Assembly: GCA_027451745.1 (NCBI GenBank)
Contig: DAIDIP010000003.1
Span: 62,001 to 126,000 of the forward strand
DNA from: Candidatus Melainabacteria bacterium
Lineage (GTDB): Bacteria; Cyanobacteriota; Vampirovibrionia; Obscuribacterales; Obscuribacteraceae
Direction of reading: 5' to 3'
DNA length: 64,000 nucleotides
Below, one piece after another: positions 55,815-62,842 of the stretch. Below the pieces are notes generated by a model that saw nothing but the letters and a program-made list of their open reading frames with translations, did no database searches and was not told where the DNA came from. The position numbers and the translations under genes are program-made. Position 1 is the first letter of the stretch. Each line of letters opens with the position of its first letter.

Positions 55815-57959
55815 ATGACTGCTTTAAATATACGATTAGGAATTGATGTGGGTGGAACTTTCACTCATGCTGTTGCCCTTGATGCTACATCGCTAGAAGT
55901 ACTTGGTTATAGCAAAGTTCCCACAACACATAAATCTGATAATGGAGTTGCCCAGGGGGTTATCGATTCTCTCAAACAATTGATTGGAGAATTGAATATA
56001 AGTACAGACAACATATCGTTTATTGCTCACAGCACCACGCAAGCGACCAATGCACTCTTAGAAGGAGATGTAGCTATAGTGGGGATTTTGGGAATGGGTA
56101 GTGGTCCTACAGCCTGGTTAGCAGCCAAAGAAACAAAACTTGGCAATATTGCTTTGGGTGAGGGATATTTTCTAAAAACACATCATCATTTTATTGATAC
56201 AAGCAATGATTTTGATAGAGAGAAAGTCATTAGAGCATTTAAAGATTTGCAAGATAGTGGGGCTCAATCTTTTGTTATAAGCGAAGCATTCTCGGTAGAC
56301 AACTCACAAAATGAAGATTTTGCTTTATCTATAGCAAAAGGATTAGGATTACTCGCCACTACAGCTAGTACTATTAGCAAATTGTATGGTTTGAGAACCA
56401 GAACCAGAACAGCCGCTCTTAATGCGGCCATGATTCCTAAAATGCTTGAAACTGCAAATTTAACAGAAAAAGCGGTTCGAGAAGCTGGGATACAGGCGCC
56501 GCTGATGATTATGCGTTCAGATGGGGGAGTCATGGACATTAAAGCCATGCGAGAACGGCCAATTTTAACTATGCTTTCTGGACCAGCAGCTGGTGTGGCT
56601 GCAGCAACCATGTTTTTGCGAATTTCAGATGGAATATTCTTAGAAGTTGGTGGAACGAGTACGGATATTTCAGCTATTAAAAATGGCCGGGCACGCCTAC
56701 GTTATGCCGAGATTGGTGGACATCGCTTACACATGCGGACTATTGACGTTCGCACAATAGGTGTAGCTGGTGGATCTTTAGCACGTGGTAAGAACAAACA
56801 AGTAACTTATCTTGGTCCTCGCAGCGCACATATTGCTGGCTTGCGTTACGCAGTTTTTACTGACAACTTAAGTGATGGGGTGGTCAAACTTATTGCGCCA
56901 AAAGAAAATGATCCTGCTGACTATATTGTTTTGGGAGCGCATAATAATTCCGAAAATGTTGCTATAACAACTACTTGTGCCGCTAATTATCTTAATTTAG
57001 TACCAAATAATGATCCTGCTTCTGGTGACAAGACTTCTGTAGAAATTGCATTTAAAGCTCTTGGTAAATATTTGCAGCGAGAACCCAATGAGTGCGCCAA
57101 AGATTATCTTGATTTAGGTGCCAATGCTTGTTGGCCTATAGTAAACGATTTTATAAAAGCACAAAAGTTAGACAAAGCAACTCTAACACTATATGGTGGC
57201 GGCGGTGGTGCAGCAGCTATTGTGCCCTACGCGGCTCAAAAATGGAAAATTCGCTTTGAACTAGCCCAAAGGGCTGATGTTATATCAGCGATCGGCGTAG
57301 CTTTGGCTTTGGTGCAGGACAGTATCGAAAGGCAAATCGTAAAACCAACCCAAGAAGACATTTTAAAACTACGACAACAAGTTTATTTATCAGTACAACA
57401 GATGGGTGCAGATCCAGCCTCTATCCAGGTATATGTGGAAATTGATTCACAAACAAATATTGTTCGCGCTACCGCGAGCGGATCAACCTCAATGATTGAT
57501 GCACATGCAACGGGATCAAAGCGATCTGCAGAAGAAGTCCTAAAAACAGTAGCTCTTTCAATGCGCCTACCCAATGATGAGATAGGCGTGTGTCTAGGTA
57601 CAGAATTTTTTACGGTTTATAGAGCTATTGAAAAGAAACGGCGCAAGTTTTGGCAAAGAGAAAACAAGGCATTACGGGTTGTTGATGCAAAGGGCATAAT
57701 TCGCTATCAGACACAAAGTGCTGAGGCTGTCTTGACGGATAAAAACATGGTTGGTGTTGCACTCGAAGAAACGATCAACCGTCTATCTAGTTGGGGGGAC
57801 GCCGGTAAAATGGTACCCAATATAATTCTTCTTGCCGGTCCGAAAATAATCGATTTATCTGGACTTATGGATGCTCACCAATTGATATCCATCGCACATG
57901 CAGAATTAGAATCGTATCCAGGAGAAGAACAAATTGTCATTCTTTCAAACAGAAATTGA
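55815..57959 (+). CDS. Hydantoinase/oxoprolinase family protein, subunit A type
   Basis: A 714-aa ATP-dependent enzyme of the HyuA/oxoprolinase-alpha family. The ASKHA-type nucleotide-binding motifs are clear: LGIDVGGTFTHAVALD at the N-terminus, HSTTQATNALLEGD, MRSDGGVMDIKAMRERPI and LSGPAAGVAAA, then EVGGTSTDIS. The family opens cyclic amides (hydantoin, 5-oxoproline) or carboxylates ketones, usually with a HyuB partner, which is absent here. The stand-alone A subunit with a permease suggests an unusual substrate. About 250 C-terminal residues are less conserved-looking. Confidence 0.85.
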   Translation: MTALNIRLGIDVGGTFTHAVALDATSLEVLGYSKVPTTHKSDNGVAQGVIDSLKQLIGELNISTDNISFIAHSTTQATNALLEGDVAIVGILGMGSGPTAWLAAKETKLGNIALGEGYFLKTHHHFIDTSNDFDREKVIRAFKDLQDSGAQSFVISEAFSVDNSQNEDFALSIAKGLGLLATTASTISKLYGLRTRTRTAALNAAMIPKMLETANLTEKAVREAGIQAPLMIMRSDGGVMDIKAMRERPILTMLSGPAAGVAAATMFLRISDGIFLEVGGTSTDISAIKNGRARLRYAEIGGHRLHMRTIDVRTIGVAGGSLARGKNKQVTYLGPRSAHIAGLRYAVFTDNLSDGVVKLIAPKENDPADYIVLGAHNNSENVAITTTCAANYLNLVPNNDPASGDKTSVEIAFKALGKYLQREPNECAKDYLDLGANACWPIVNDFIKAQKLDKATLTLYGGGGGAAAIVPYAAQKWKIRFELAQRADVISAIGVALALVQDSIERQIVKPTQEDILKLRQQVYLSVQQMGADPASIQVYVEIDSQTNIVRATASGSTSMIDAHATGSKRSAEEVLKTVALSMRLPNDEIGVCLGTEFFTVYRAIEKKRRKFWQRENKALRVVDAKGIIRYQTQSAEAVLTDKNMVGVALEETINRLSSWGDAGKMVPNIILLAGPKIIDLSGLMDAHQLISIAHAELESYPGEEQIVILSNRN

Positions 57960-58048
57960 AATCTGGTTGTTGAAAAGAAGGCAAGCGGTTATTATCAAGA
58001 TAGTTCTGTCCAAGCACCTAAACCCAACATTCTCCGAGAGAAAATAAA

Positions 58049-58972
58049 TTGATAAGCGGCGCCAGTATTTTAGTAGTTGACGATGATCAATCACTGACTT
58101 TGGTTCTTTCCGAAGTCCTGCAAAGTGCAGGATATAAGGTCGTAGTAGCTCATGATGGATTTAAGGCTATAGCAGCTTGCAAGGTGCGTACCCCAGATGT
58201 AATTATTCTTGACATTAATATGCCATTGATGGGTGGCGTGGAAGTTATGAATCGGTTAAGGGCTGATGAAAAAACACGCGATGTCCCCTTGATATTTTTG
58301 GGTAGTCGAGAACAAGCTAGTAAGACTATGCAATTTGGGGACGAAGATTTAAGCGATTATGACATTGTCCTTAAGCCTTTCGATCCTAGAGAACTCATCT
58401 CTCGAGTAAAAAGCCAATTGAAGCAAAAGGAATTGAGAGACAAGCTTAAAGAAAAAGAGCAATTGCTCCAAGAACTGTCTATAGCCGATCCCCTTACAGA
58501 TCTTAAAAGTCCACTTTATCTCAAAGAATTTCTAAAAACTGCTATAAGGCAGGCTCGTCGTTATGGTGTTCCTTTCACCATAGCTGTTACTGAAGTAGAT
58601 AATTATCCAGTTTTAAGAGAAAGTCTCGGAAAAGAAGCAAGCGAAGAATTGCTCTCGGCAATTGCACGACATATTTCGACCCAGATGCGCTCGTCTGATG
58701 TAGCCGCTCGAACAGGTGAATATGAATTTACTATTGTATTGACTGTAACTAATAAAGAGGGTGCTATTGAATTTGCTGAGCGTGCCCGTACACTTATTCA
58801 AACTTCCAGCTTTGATCTTAATAATAACCCAGTCAATGTGACAGTAAGCATTGGACTGTGCCAATTTGTGGACACCATGGACAATGATGGCAAGATTGTT
58901 GTTTCACACGCCAAAATGGCCTTACAACAAGGTCATGATAGTGGCGGCAATGTAACTTTAATGGCTGAATAG
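58049..58972 (+). CDS. Receiver-GGDEF protein with degenerate active site
   Basis: A 307-aa response regulator. The receiver domain (1-125) has D11/D12, phospho-acceptor D55 (VIILDINMPLMGG) and K109 (IVLKPFDP). A short coiled linker leads to a GGDEF-like domain (about 150-305) keeping SIADPLTDLKSPLYLKEFL and VTVSIGLCQFV. The catalytic GG(D/E)EF is replaced by GEYEF (RTGEYEFTIVL), so diguanylate cyclase activity is unlikely. It may bind GTP or c-di-GMP, or act as an output adaptor. The start is TTG 58049. Confidence 0.85.
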   Translation: MISGASILVVDDDQSLTLVLSEVLQSAGYKVVVAHDGFKAIAACKVRTPDVIILDINMPLMGGVEVMNRLRADEKTRDVPLIFLGSREQASKTMQFGDEDLSDYDIVLKPFDPRELISRVKSQLKQKELRDKLKEKEQLLQELSIADPLTDLKSPLYLKEFLKTAIRQARRYGVPFTIAVTEVDNYPVLRESLGKEASEELLSAIARHISTQMRSSDVAARTGEYEFTIVLTVTNKEGAIEFAERARTLIQTSSFDLNNNPVNVTVSIGLCQFVDTMDNDGKIVVSHAKMALQQGHDSGGNVTLMAE

Positions 58973-59028
58973 GCAAAAGTCCTAATTTGAATTAAGGTCC
59001 AGATCATGCCATGATAAAATCTCATTGT

Positions 59029-59102
59029 CGGGGCGTAGCGCAGCTTGGTAGCGCGTCCGTTTCGGGTGCGGAAGGCCGGAGGTTCAAATCCTCTCGCCCC
59101 GA
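59029..59102 (+). tRNA. tRNA-Pro (anticodon CGG)
   Basis: A 74-nt tRNA. The acceptor stem is CGGGGCG with CGCCCCG plus discriminator A; the D-arm is GCGC-AGCTTGGTA-GCGC; the anticodon arm is TCCGT-TTCGGGT-GCGGA with CGG at 34-36; the T-arm has GGTTCAAATCC. CCA is not encoded. Its 3' half is repeated 1.07 kb downstream (see the att repeat). Confidence 0.95.
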
Positions 59103-59103
59103 T
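59068..59103 (+). repeat. Left attachment-like direct repeat (in tRNA-Pro)
   Basis: A 36-nt exact direct repeat, the copy lying in the functional tRNA gene. It begins with GCGGAAGGCC in the anticodon stem and ends with CCCCGAT after the discriminator base. Confidence 0.8.
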
Positions 59104-59109
59104 ATTTGA

Positions 59110-59400
59110 TCAATCGCTTGCGTTCTTACTGTGCCGGAGTTTAATTTCTGCTTCTATATCGTCGTTTGTTATATTCCAGTGTGCCATAACCTTTAAATCG
59201 CTCTCGTTCAAAGGCATACCAGTAAGTCTTTCTTCCACAAGATGTGCTAAGCGCGCATCTCGAGAATCTGGAAGCTTGATTGGATATTCTCCTTCGTTAC
59301 CATATCCCGCGCCTATTTTAGGAGGTAATTTAGGTGGACCCCCACTCGTTTCTGATTGAGTTTTTAGTTTCTTAGGATTTTTATTGTCACTGTTAGGCAT
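59110..59400 (-). CDS. Small hypothetical protein in the tRNA island
   Basis: About 96 aa, unrecognised. The Pro/Lys-rich N-terminus ([15 protein letters not shown]) looks disordered and the C-terminal 45 residues helical ([20 protein letters not shown], then [16 protein letters not shown]). ATG 59400 is preferred over TTG 59409. It lies 43 nt downstream of the Doc toxin gene and may belong to its transcript. The gene stops 6 nt after the left repeat copy. Confidence 0.5.
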   Translation of the reverse strand: MPNSDNKNPKKLKTQSETSGGPPKLPPKIGAGYGNEGEYPIKLPDSRDARLAHLVEERLTGMPLNESDLKVMAHWNITNDDIEAEIKLRHSKNASD

Positions 59401-59443
59401 GTGGTTCAAATCTTACCGGATTTTCAATGATAATCATAATATT

Positions 59444-59827
59444 TTAGGCCGTATGCCTACGTAAAATTTTTGCTATTTGATCTTTTTCTATTTTTCCTTG
59501 AGCAGCATTCAACGTTAGCTCTTCGAGTTCATCAGTTGTTGCTTCAATTTCTACAGAATTGTATGCAAGAAAAACCAGAGTAGAAGCAAGAGCAGTTCTT
59601 TTATTTCCATCTATAAACGGATGATTTCTAGACAAATGAAATAAATATGCGGCTGCCATTTCGAATAGATCAGTATGGAAATATTTTCCACCAAACCCAG
59701 CTAAAGGCTGAGCAATAGCAGACTCTAAAAGACTAATATCTCTTAGTCCATGAGTACCGCCATATAAGTCAATACAGGATGCATGAATTTCTAGTACTTT
59801 AGCAAGATCCAAAAATCTTGGATTCAT
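59444..59827 (-). CDS. doc: Doc-type toxin (Fic fold)
   Basis: The 127 aa correspond to the Doc death-on-curing family. The active-site loop HPFIDGNKRTA (residues 69-79) has the H-x-F-x-D-x-N-K-R pattern. GGTHGLRDISLLESAIAQPL, then FEMAAAYLFHLSRNHP are also typical. In phage P1, Doc phosphorylates EF-Tu and halts translation. Its ATG overlaps the antitoxin stop by 4 nt. Confidence 0.9.
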   Translation of the reverse strand: MNPRFLDLAKVLEIHASCIDLYGGTHGLRDISLLESAIAQPLAGFGGKYFHTDLFEMAAAYLFHLSRNHPFIDGNKRTALASTLVFLAYNSVEIEATTDELEELTLNAAQGKIEKDQIAKILRRHTA

Positions 59828-60057
59828 TTATCTGCTAACCGTTTAAAAACAGCACCATATTTATTATGGATTTTCTTCAGAACCTCAGCAAATTCTTTAT
59901 CTTTTTTCTTGCCTCGCACGGGAGTTATCACTAAGGCATTACCATCTGTCACTACATTTAGTTGAGTGGTAGCGGGATCTATTTTTAAAAGCTCAAGTAC
60001 TGCCTTATCGATTACGAGAGCGTGGCTATTGCCATGTTTTATAAGATTTTTTAGCAT
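59824..60057 (-). CDS. AbrB/MazE-type antitoxin of the Doc toxin
   Basis: A protein of about 77 aa. The N-terminal half (LKNLIKHGNSHALVIDKAVL) is the AbrB/SpoVT swapped-hairpin DNA-binding domain. The C-terminal lysine-rich helix (EFAEVLKKIHNKYGAVF) would clamp the toxin. ATG 60057 is chosen, with GAGGG 8 nt upstream; the ORF is open to 60108. It is unusual in pairing Doc with an AbrB-type rather than a Phd-type antitoxin, an association known from other genomes. Confidence 0.82.
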   Translation of the reverse strand: MLKNLIKHGNSHALVIDKAVLELLKIDPATTQLNVVTDGNALVITPVRGKKKDKEFAEVLKKIHNKYGAVFKRLADK

Positions 60058-60079
60058 GATGAATTCCCTCAGTAACAAC

Positions 60080-60108
60080 ATTGTATACACGGACAGACCC
60101 TTTGTCAA
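60080..60108 (-). promoter_or_regulatory. Near-consensus promoter of the Doc module
   Basis: On the minus strand TTGACA (60108-60103), a 17-nt spacer and TACAAT (60085-60080) lie just before the antitoxin gene. The -10 region overlaps the palindrome GTATAC, a likely binding point for the autoregulating antitoxin. Confidence 0.7.
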
Positions 60109-60140
60109 GGTGTTTTAAATCAAATTGCATATCTTAATTA

Positions 60141-60176
60141 GCGGAAGGCCGGAGGTTCAAATCCTCTCGCCCCGAT
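60141..60176 (+). repeat. Right attachment-like direct repeat (tRNA-Pro 3' half copy)
   Basis: An exact second copy of the 36-nt tRNA-Pro segment. It has no 5' half and cannot form a tRNA. It ends immediately before the stop codon of the MazF-like gene. Confidence 0.8.
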
Positions 60177-60500
60177 TTAGTCAGCCAAACCTAGCATTAC
60201 GGACAGTAATTGGTTCAAAGTTAGCAGTTCGGCAGCATTTAATCGCCCTATTTTTTTTCCGGATTTGTGACGAGGAAGCGTGACAATTTTATCAATCATA
60301 ACTTGCGAAACGGCTTTTAATTTATTTTCTGAACTTGGCACAACAGTAAGCCTAAGGAATGGCGTATCTCGTAATGCGCTGGTAATCAATGCTACGAGAA
60401 TGCTATCGGTATTAATTTCATCAGACTGAACGACAACTGCAGGGCGAGGTTTGCCATAATCTCCCGGTGCTGCAACTGCAATAATATCGCCACGCTTCAC
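60177..60500 (-). CDS. mazF: MazF/PemK family toxin
   Basis: A 107-aa mRNA interferase-like protein. KRGDIIAVAAPGDYGKPRPA, then VVVQSD is the typical N-terminus. DSILVALITSALRDTPFLRL, QVMIDKIVTLPRHKSGKKIG and LTLNQLLSVMLGL follow the fold. It pairs with the overlapping upstream DUF3018-type antitoxin (4-nt ATGA overlap). It ends at the right repeat of the tRNA-Pro island. Confidence 0.88.
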   Translation of the reverse strand: MKRGDIIAVAAPGDYGKPRPAVVVQSDEINTDSILVALITSALRDTPFLRLTVVPSSENKLKAVSQVMIDKIVTLPRHKSGKKIGRLNAAELLTLNQLLSVMLGLAD

Positions 60501-60715
60501 AATTTTGGCCAGTCAAAAGCAGATTGAATGAATCGAGTTGCTTCTAATTGTTCTGGTGCCCTGCGCAGTAATGCCGTTTCACGCTTAATTTCCTTTTTAA
60601 AGACAGCACTATGCGTGTCCGGCACCCACAAACGCAAAAGACGCATTCCTTTTTGCTGTTTGTTACGGCGATACTTTTGAAACTTACTAACAGGTTTTAT
60701 ATAAGCTTGAGACAT
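60497..60715 (-). CDS. MazE-family (DUF3018-like) antitoxin
   Basis: A 72-aa basic protein. The middle RRNKQQKGMRLLRLWVPDTH matches the DUF3018/MazE family antitoxin signature (K/R-rich helix, then R-L-W-V-P-D-T). The C-terminal helix probably contacts the toxin. It overlaps the toxin gene by 4 nt. The palindrome at 60770-60783 upstream is a likely operator. Confidence 0.82.
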   Translation of the reverse strand: MSQAYIKPVSKFQKYRRNKQQKGMRLLRLWVPDTHSAVFKKEIKRETALLRRAPEQLEATRFIQSAFDWPKL

Positions 60716-60756
60716 AATCGAAGACTCGTTGAACTATTTAACCTTAACCATAATAA

Positions 60757-60783
60757 ATTATATCATATCAGTAGCGCGCTACT
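60757..60783 (-). promoter_or_regulatory. Operator palindrome and -10 box of the MazE/MazF-like operon
   Basis: AGTAGCG-CGCTACT (60770-60783) is a perfect 14-nt palindrome. On the minus strand it is followed 7 nt later by the exact -10 box TATAAT (60762-60757), so the palindrome occupies the promoter spacer. This is the position expected for autorepression by the antitoxin. Confidence 0.6.
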
Positions 60784-60826
60784 ATTAGGCTTAACATGTA
60801 TAATCATTCTCCCCGCCATGCTTCAA

Positions 60827-61250
60827 TTATGGTATCAATGCTAATACACGAGCGGGGCTACCTGTGCCGCCAGCAATTTTTAATGGCGCAAAAATTCCCA
60901 CAGCACCTGTCGACGGTAATTGATCAAGATTGGTGAGATTTTCTGCCATAAATAATCCTTTGGACAAAACTAATTTGCGCATAGGAAAATCTTCCGATGG
61001 TCCACAATCAATTGATAGAGTATCAATGCCTAAAGCACTTACGATGATCAACTAAGTATTGCGCAGCTTCCAAAGAAAAACCTGTGTAATGCATAACGTC
61101 TTTATTGTCAGCATTACAGTATTGTCCATCCAAAGAAAAACGTTTACTCCAACCAGTCAAAAGCAAAATAGCAGCGTGAGGGGGAATCGTATTCTTCTTC
61201 TCAAATTCATTTACTTTTTCAAATGCAAATCTATTTGAATTTCTAAACAT
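60827..61250 (-). pseudogene. Frameshifted cyclase-family (kynurenine-formamidase-like) remnant
   Basis: Two overlapping minus-strand frames make up the C-terminal half of a PF04199-type putative cyclase. 61250-61023 reads PPHAAILLLTGWSKRF, then TGFSLEAAQYLVDHRK. 61051-60827 continues with ALGIDTLSIDCG, NLTNLDQLPSTGAVGIFAPL, then KIAGGTGSPARVLAL. One frameshift lies at about 61030-61045. The N-terminal half with the metal-binding H-x-G-T-H-x-D is missing. It is read as a decaying gene, although a sequencing error could explain the frameshift but not the truncation. Confidence 0.8.
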
Positions 61251-61535
61251 CGTTCACTCTCCCAGCCATGCAAAACAATTCTAGTTGCTTTGAAAAAGTA
61301 TTTGACAGCAGTATCACTTGTAAACGTTTTTCTGTTCTTGACTATATAGGGATTTAAACAGGATCGAAAAAATTGTTTTGAAGTCTCTTTGCAAGCGATA
61401 AATCATATTTATGTCAAGTTACTTTTTTTGTAGAGCTCTTTGTAATTAGCAAAATTGTATAAGCCTTGCCAATTGCCTATTTTCAAAGCTTTTGGATTTT
61501 TATTAACTATTACTAATGGACAATGGTAGATAAGC
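61251..61535. other. Intergenic sequence before the RiPP operon leader
   Basis: AT-rich, with no ORF or recognisable RNA. It should contain the promoter of the downstream operon, but no single -35/-10 pair stands out. Confidence 0.4.
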
Positions 61536-61618
61536 GGTTAACCTTACCAGTATATGCTTTCGTGAGGTTAATCACCGTCACTGGTGGCAAAGACTGAGAT
61601 CAATTAGACCTCATTTTT
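61536..61618 (+). promoter_or_regulatory. Leader RNA with mutually exclusive hairpins (attenuator/riboswitch-like)
   Basis: Segment GGTTAACCTTAC (61536-61547) can pair with GTGAGGTTAATC (61562-61573) in a 12-bp stem with two G-U pairs. The same downstream segment (from T61563) can instead pair with 61603-61613 (ATTAG-ACCTCA, one bulged G), followed at once by TTTTT, i.e. a terminator. A small inner hairpin CACC-GTCACT-GGTG sits in the terminator loop. The two folds exclude each other, as in riboswitches and attenuators. The structural gene starts 49 nt past the T-run. No known riboswitch class was recognised. Confidence 0.55.
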
Positions 61619-61667
61619 AAGTCCGAATGAAAGTATCGTATCACTAGTGTTAATAAGGAAATAAAAG

Positions 61668-61904
61668 ATGAACATCAAAGATGTAACTTCAACTTTATTA
61701 GTTTCTGCTGCCTTGACCGGTTTACTAGCTGGCTCAGTTGGCGCTCAAGAAACCAAAGATGAAGCAACAACAACAGTGAAAACTGAAAAGACCGAAAAGA
61801 AAACCGCTAAAAAATGCGGAAAAGAATCCAAGAAAAAATGCACCGAAAAAGCTTCTTGTAAAGGCAAAGAAGGTTGCAAGGGTTCTAAAGAAGAAACCAA
61901 GTAA
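61668..61904 (+). CDS. Bufferin/HvfA-like Cys-Lys precursor peptide with signal peptide
   Basis: A 78-aa peptide. The Sec signal (TSTLLVSAALTGLLAGSVGA) has a cleavage site after residue 26. A Thr/Lys/Glu spacer follows, then a Lys-rich core with four cysteines at 50, 58, 64 and 70, the last two in CKGKEGCKG. In known families such cysteines are modified by the adjacent MNIO enzyme, for instance to thiooxazoles that bind copper. AAGGA lies 9 nt before ATG 61668. It is the first gene of the three-gene operon. Confidence 0.8.
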   Translation: MNIKDVTSTLLVSAALTGLLAGSVGAQETKDEATTTVKTEKTEKKTAKKCGKESKKKCTEKASCKGKEGCKGSKEETK

Positions 61905-61915
61905 CACTACGCAAT

Positions 61916-61952
61916 TAAGGACAGACTAGTATTAAGGTGCTGTCTGTCCTTA
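61916..61952 (+). terminator. Intercistronic hairpin between precursor and MNIO genes
   Basis: An 11-bp perfect stem, TAAGGACAGAC with GTCTGTCCTTA, has a 15-nt loop. It lies 12 nt past the precursor stop and 32 nt before the MNIO start. No T-run follows, so it may protect or partly terminate the precursor mRNA, giving more peptide than enzyme. Confidence 0.6.
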
Positions 61953-61983
61953 TAAGCGCAGTAGGAAATTTTGGAGACAGCCC

Positions 61984-62841
61984 ATGCCAGCAAATAAATT
62001 TAATGGCTTCACAAATTTGGGCATAGGCATCGGTCTAAGAGTTACTCATTACCAGGATATTCTCAACGAAAAACCGCCTATAGATTGGCTCGAAATTATC
62101 TCTGAAAATTTCATGGTCGATGCTGGAAGACCACTCGAAATATTGGAAATGGTTTTAGAACATTACCCAATAGTTCAGCATGGCGTCTCATTATATTTAG
62201 GTTCAAGCGATCCTTTAAATCGCCAATATCTTTCAAAGCTAAAAGCACTAACGCAAAGAACAAAAACGCCTTTTGTTTCTGACCATCTATGTTGGGGAAG
62301 TGTTGATGGCAGTTATAGCCATGACTTATTACCCCTGCCTTATACATTTGAAGCAGCTGCTCACACAGCCGAACGTATAAAGGCAGTACAAGGGTTTTTA
62401 GAAATTCCTGTGTGCATAGAAAATGTGAGTAGCTATGCAGAGTTCCATGACTCGGAAATGTCCGAATGGCAATTTTTAACTGAAGTAAGTGAAAGAGCTG
62501 ATTGTGGCATACTGCTCGATATAAATAATGTCTATGTCTCAGCACAGAATCACGGATTTGATCCATACGAGTACCTCCACAATGTTCCACTGAATCGAGT
62601 TGCTCAGTTGCATATTGCCGGGCATTCGAAGTATAAGAAATATATTCTCGACACACACAGCGCTCCTGTTATAGATGAGGTCTGGCAGCTATACAGCGAA
62701 GTCATTAAATCAATTGGCAAAACTAATACATTATTAGAATGGGATGCTGATATTCCAGCTTTAGAGACTGTGCATGCCGAGGCCTTAAAGGCCAATCAAT
62801 TTATTGAAGCTGTTGAAAATCCTTTGTCAAAATCCGCATAA
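61984..62841 (+). CDS. MNIO-type (DUF692) multinuclear non-heme iron oxidase
   Basis: A 285-aa protein of the MNIO family (MbnB, BufB, HvfB), which oxidises cysteines of a precursor peptide using two or three irons. The TIM-barrel motifs are all visible: GLRVTHYQDIL, DWLEIISENFM, HGVSLYLGSSDPLNR, VSDHLCWGSVDG, ENVSSYAEF, GILLDINNVYVSAQNHGFDP and LHIAGH. Metal-ligand candidates are H66, H101, E146, D179, N182, H190, H210 and E252. SD GGAGA lies upstream of ATG 61984. The DUF2063 gene starts 1 nt past its stop. Confidence 0.92.
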   Translation: MPANKFNGFTNLGIGIGLRVTHYQDILNEKPPIDWLEIISENFMVDAGRPLEILEMVLEHYPIVQHGVSLYLGSSDPLNRQYLSKLKALTQRTKTPFVSDHLCWGSVDGSYSHDLLPLPYTFEAAAHTAERIKAVQGFLEIPVCIENVSSYAEFHDSEMSEWQFLTEVSERADCGILLDINNVYVSAQNHGFDPYEYLHNVPLNRVAQLHIAGHSKYKKYILDTHSAPVIDEVWQLYSEVIKSIGKTNTLLEWDADIPALETVHAEALKANQFIEAVENPLSKSA

Positions 62842-62842
62842 A

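Larger units (their letters stand above)
59068..60176. mobile_element. Small island inserted at the 3' end of tRNA-Pro
   Basis: The 36-nt segment from the anticodon stem to just past the tRNA-Pro 3' end (59068-59103) is repeated exactly at 60141-60176. This is the layout left by integrative elements that use a tRNA 3' end as attachment site. The 1,037 nt between the copies hold a small hypothetical gene and a Doc-type toxin-antitoxin pair, all on the minus strand. No integrase is inside, so this is a remnant or a minimal passenger island. Confidence 0.75.

Noticed and set aside
62111-62656. A 181-codon minus-strand ORF antisense to the MNIO gene
   Set aside because: It lies wholly inside a well-supported conserved gene, has no SD and no recognisable domain. 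It is a shadow frame.
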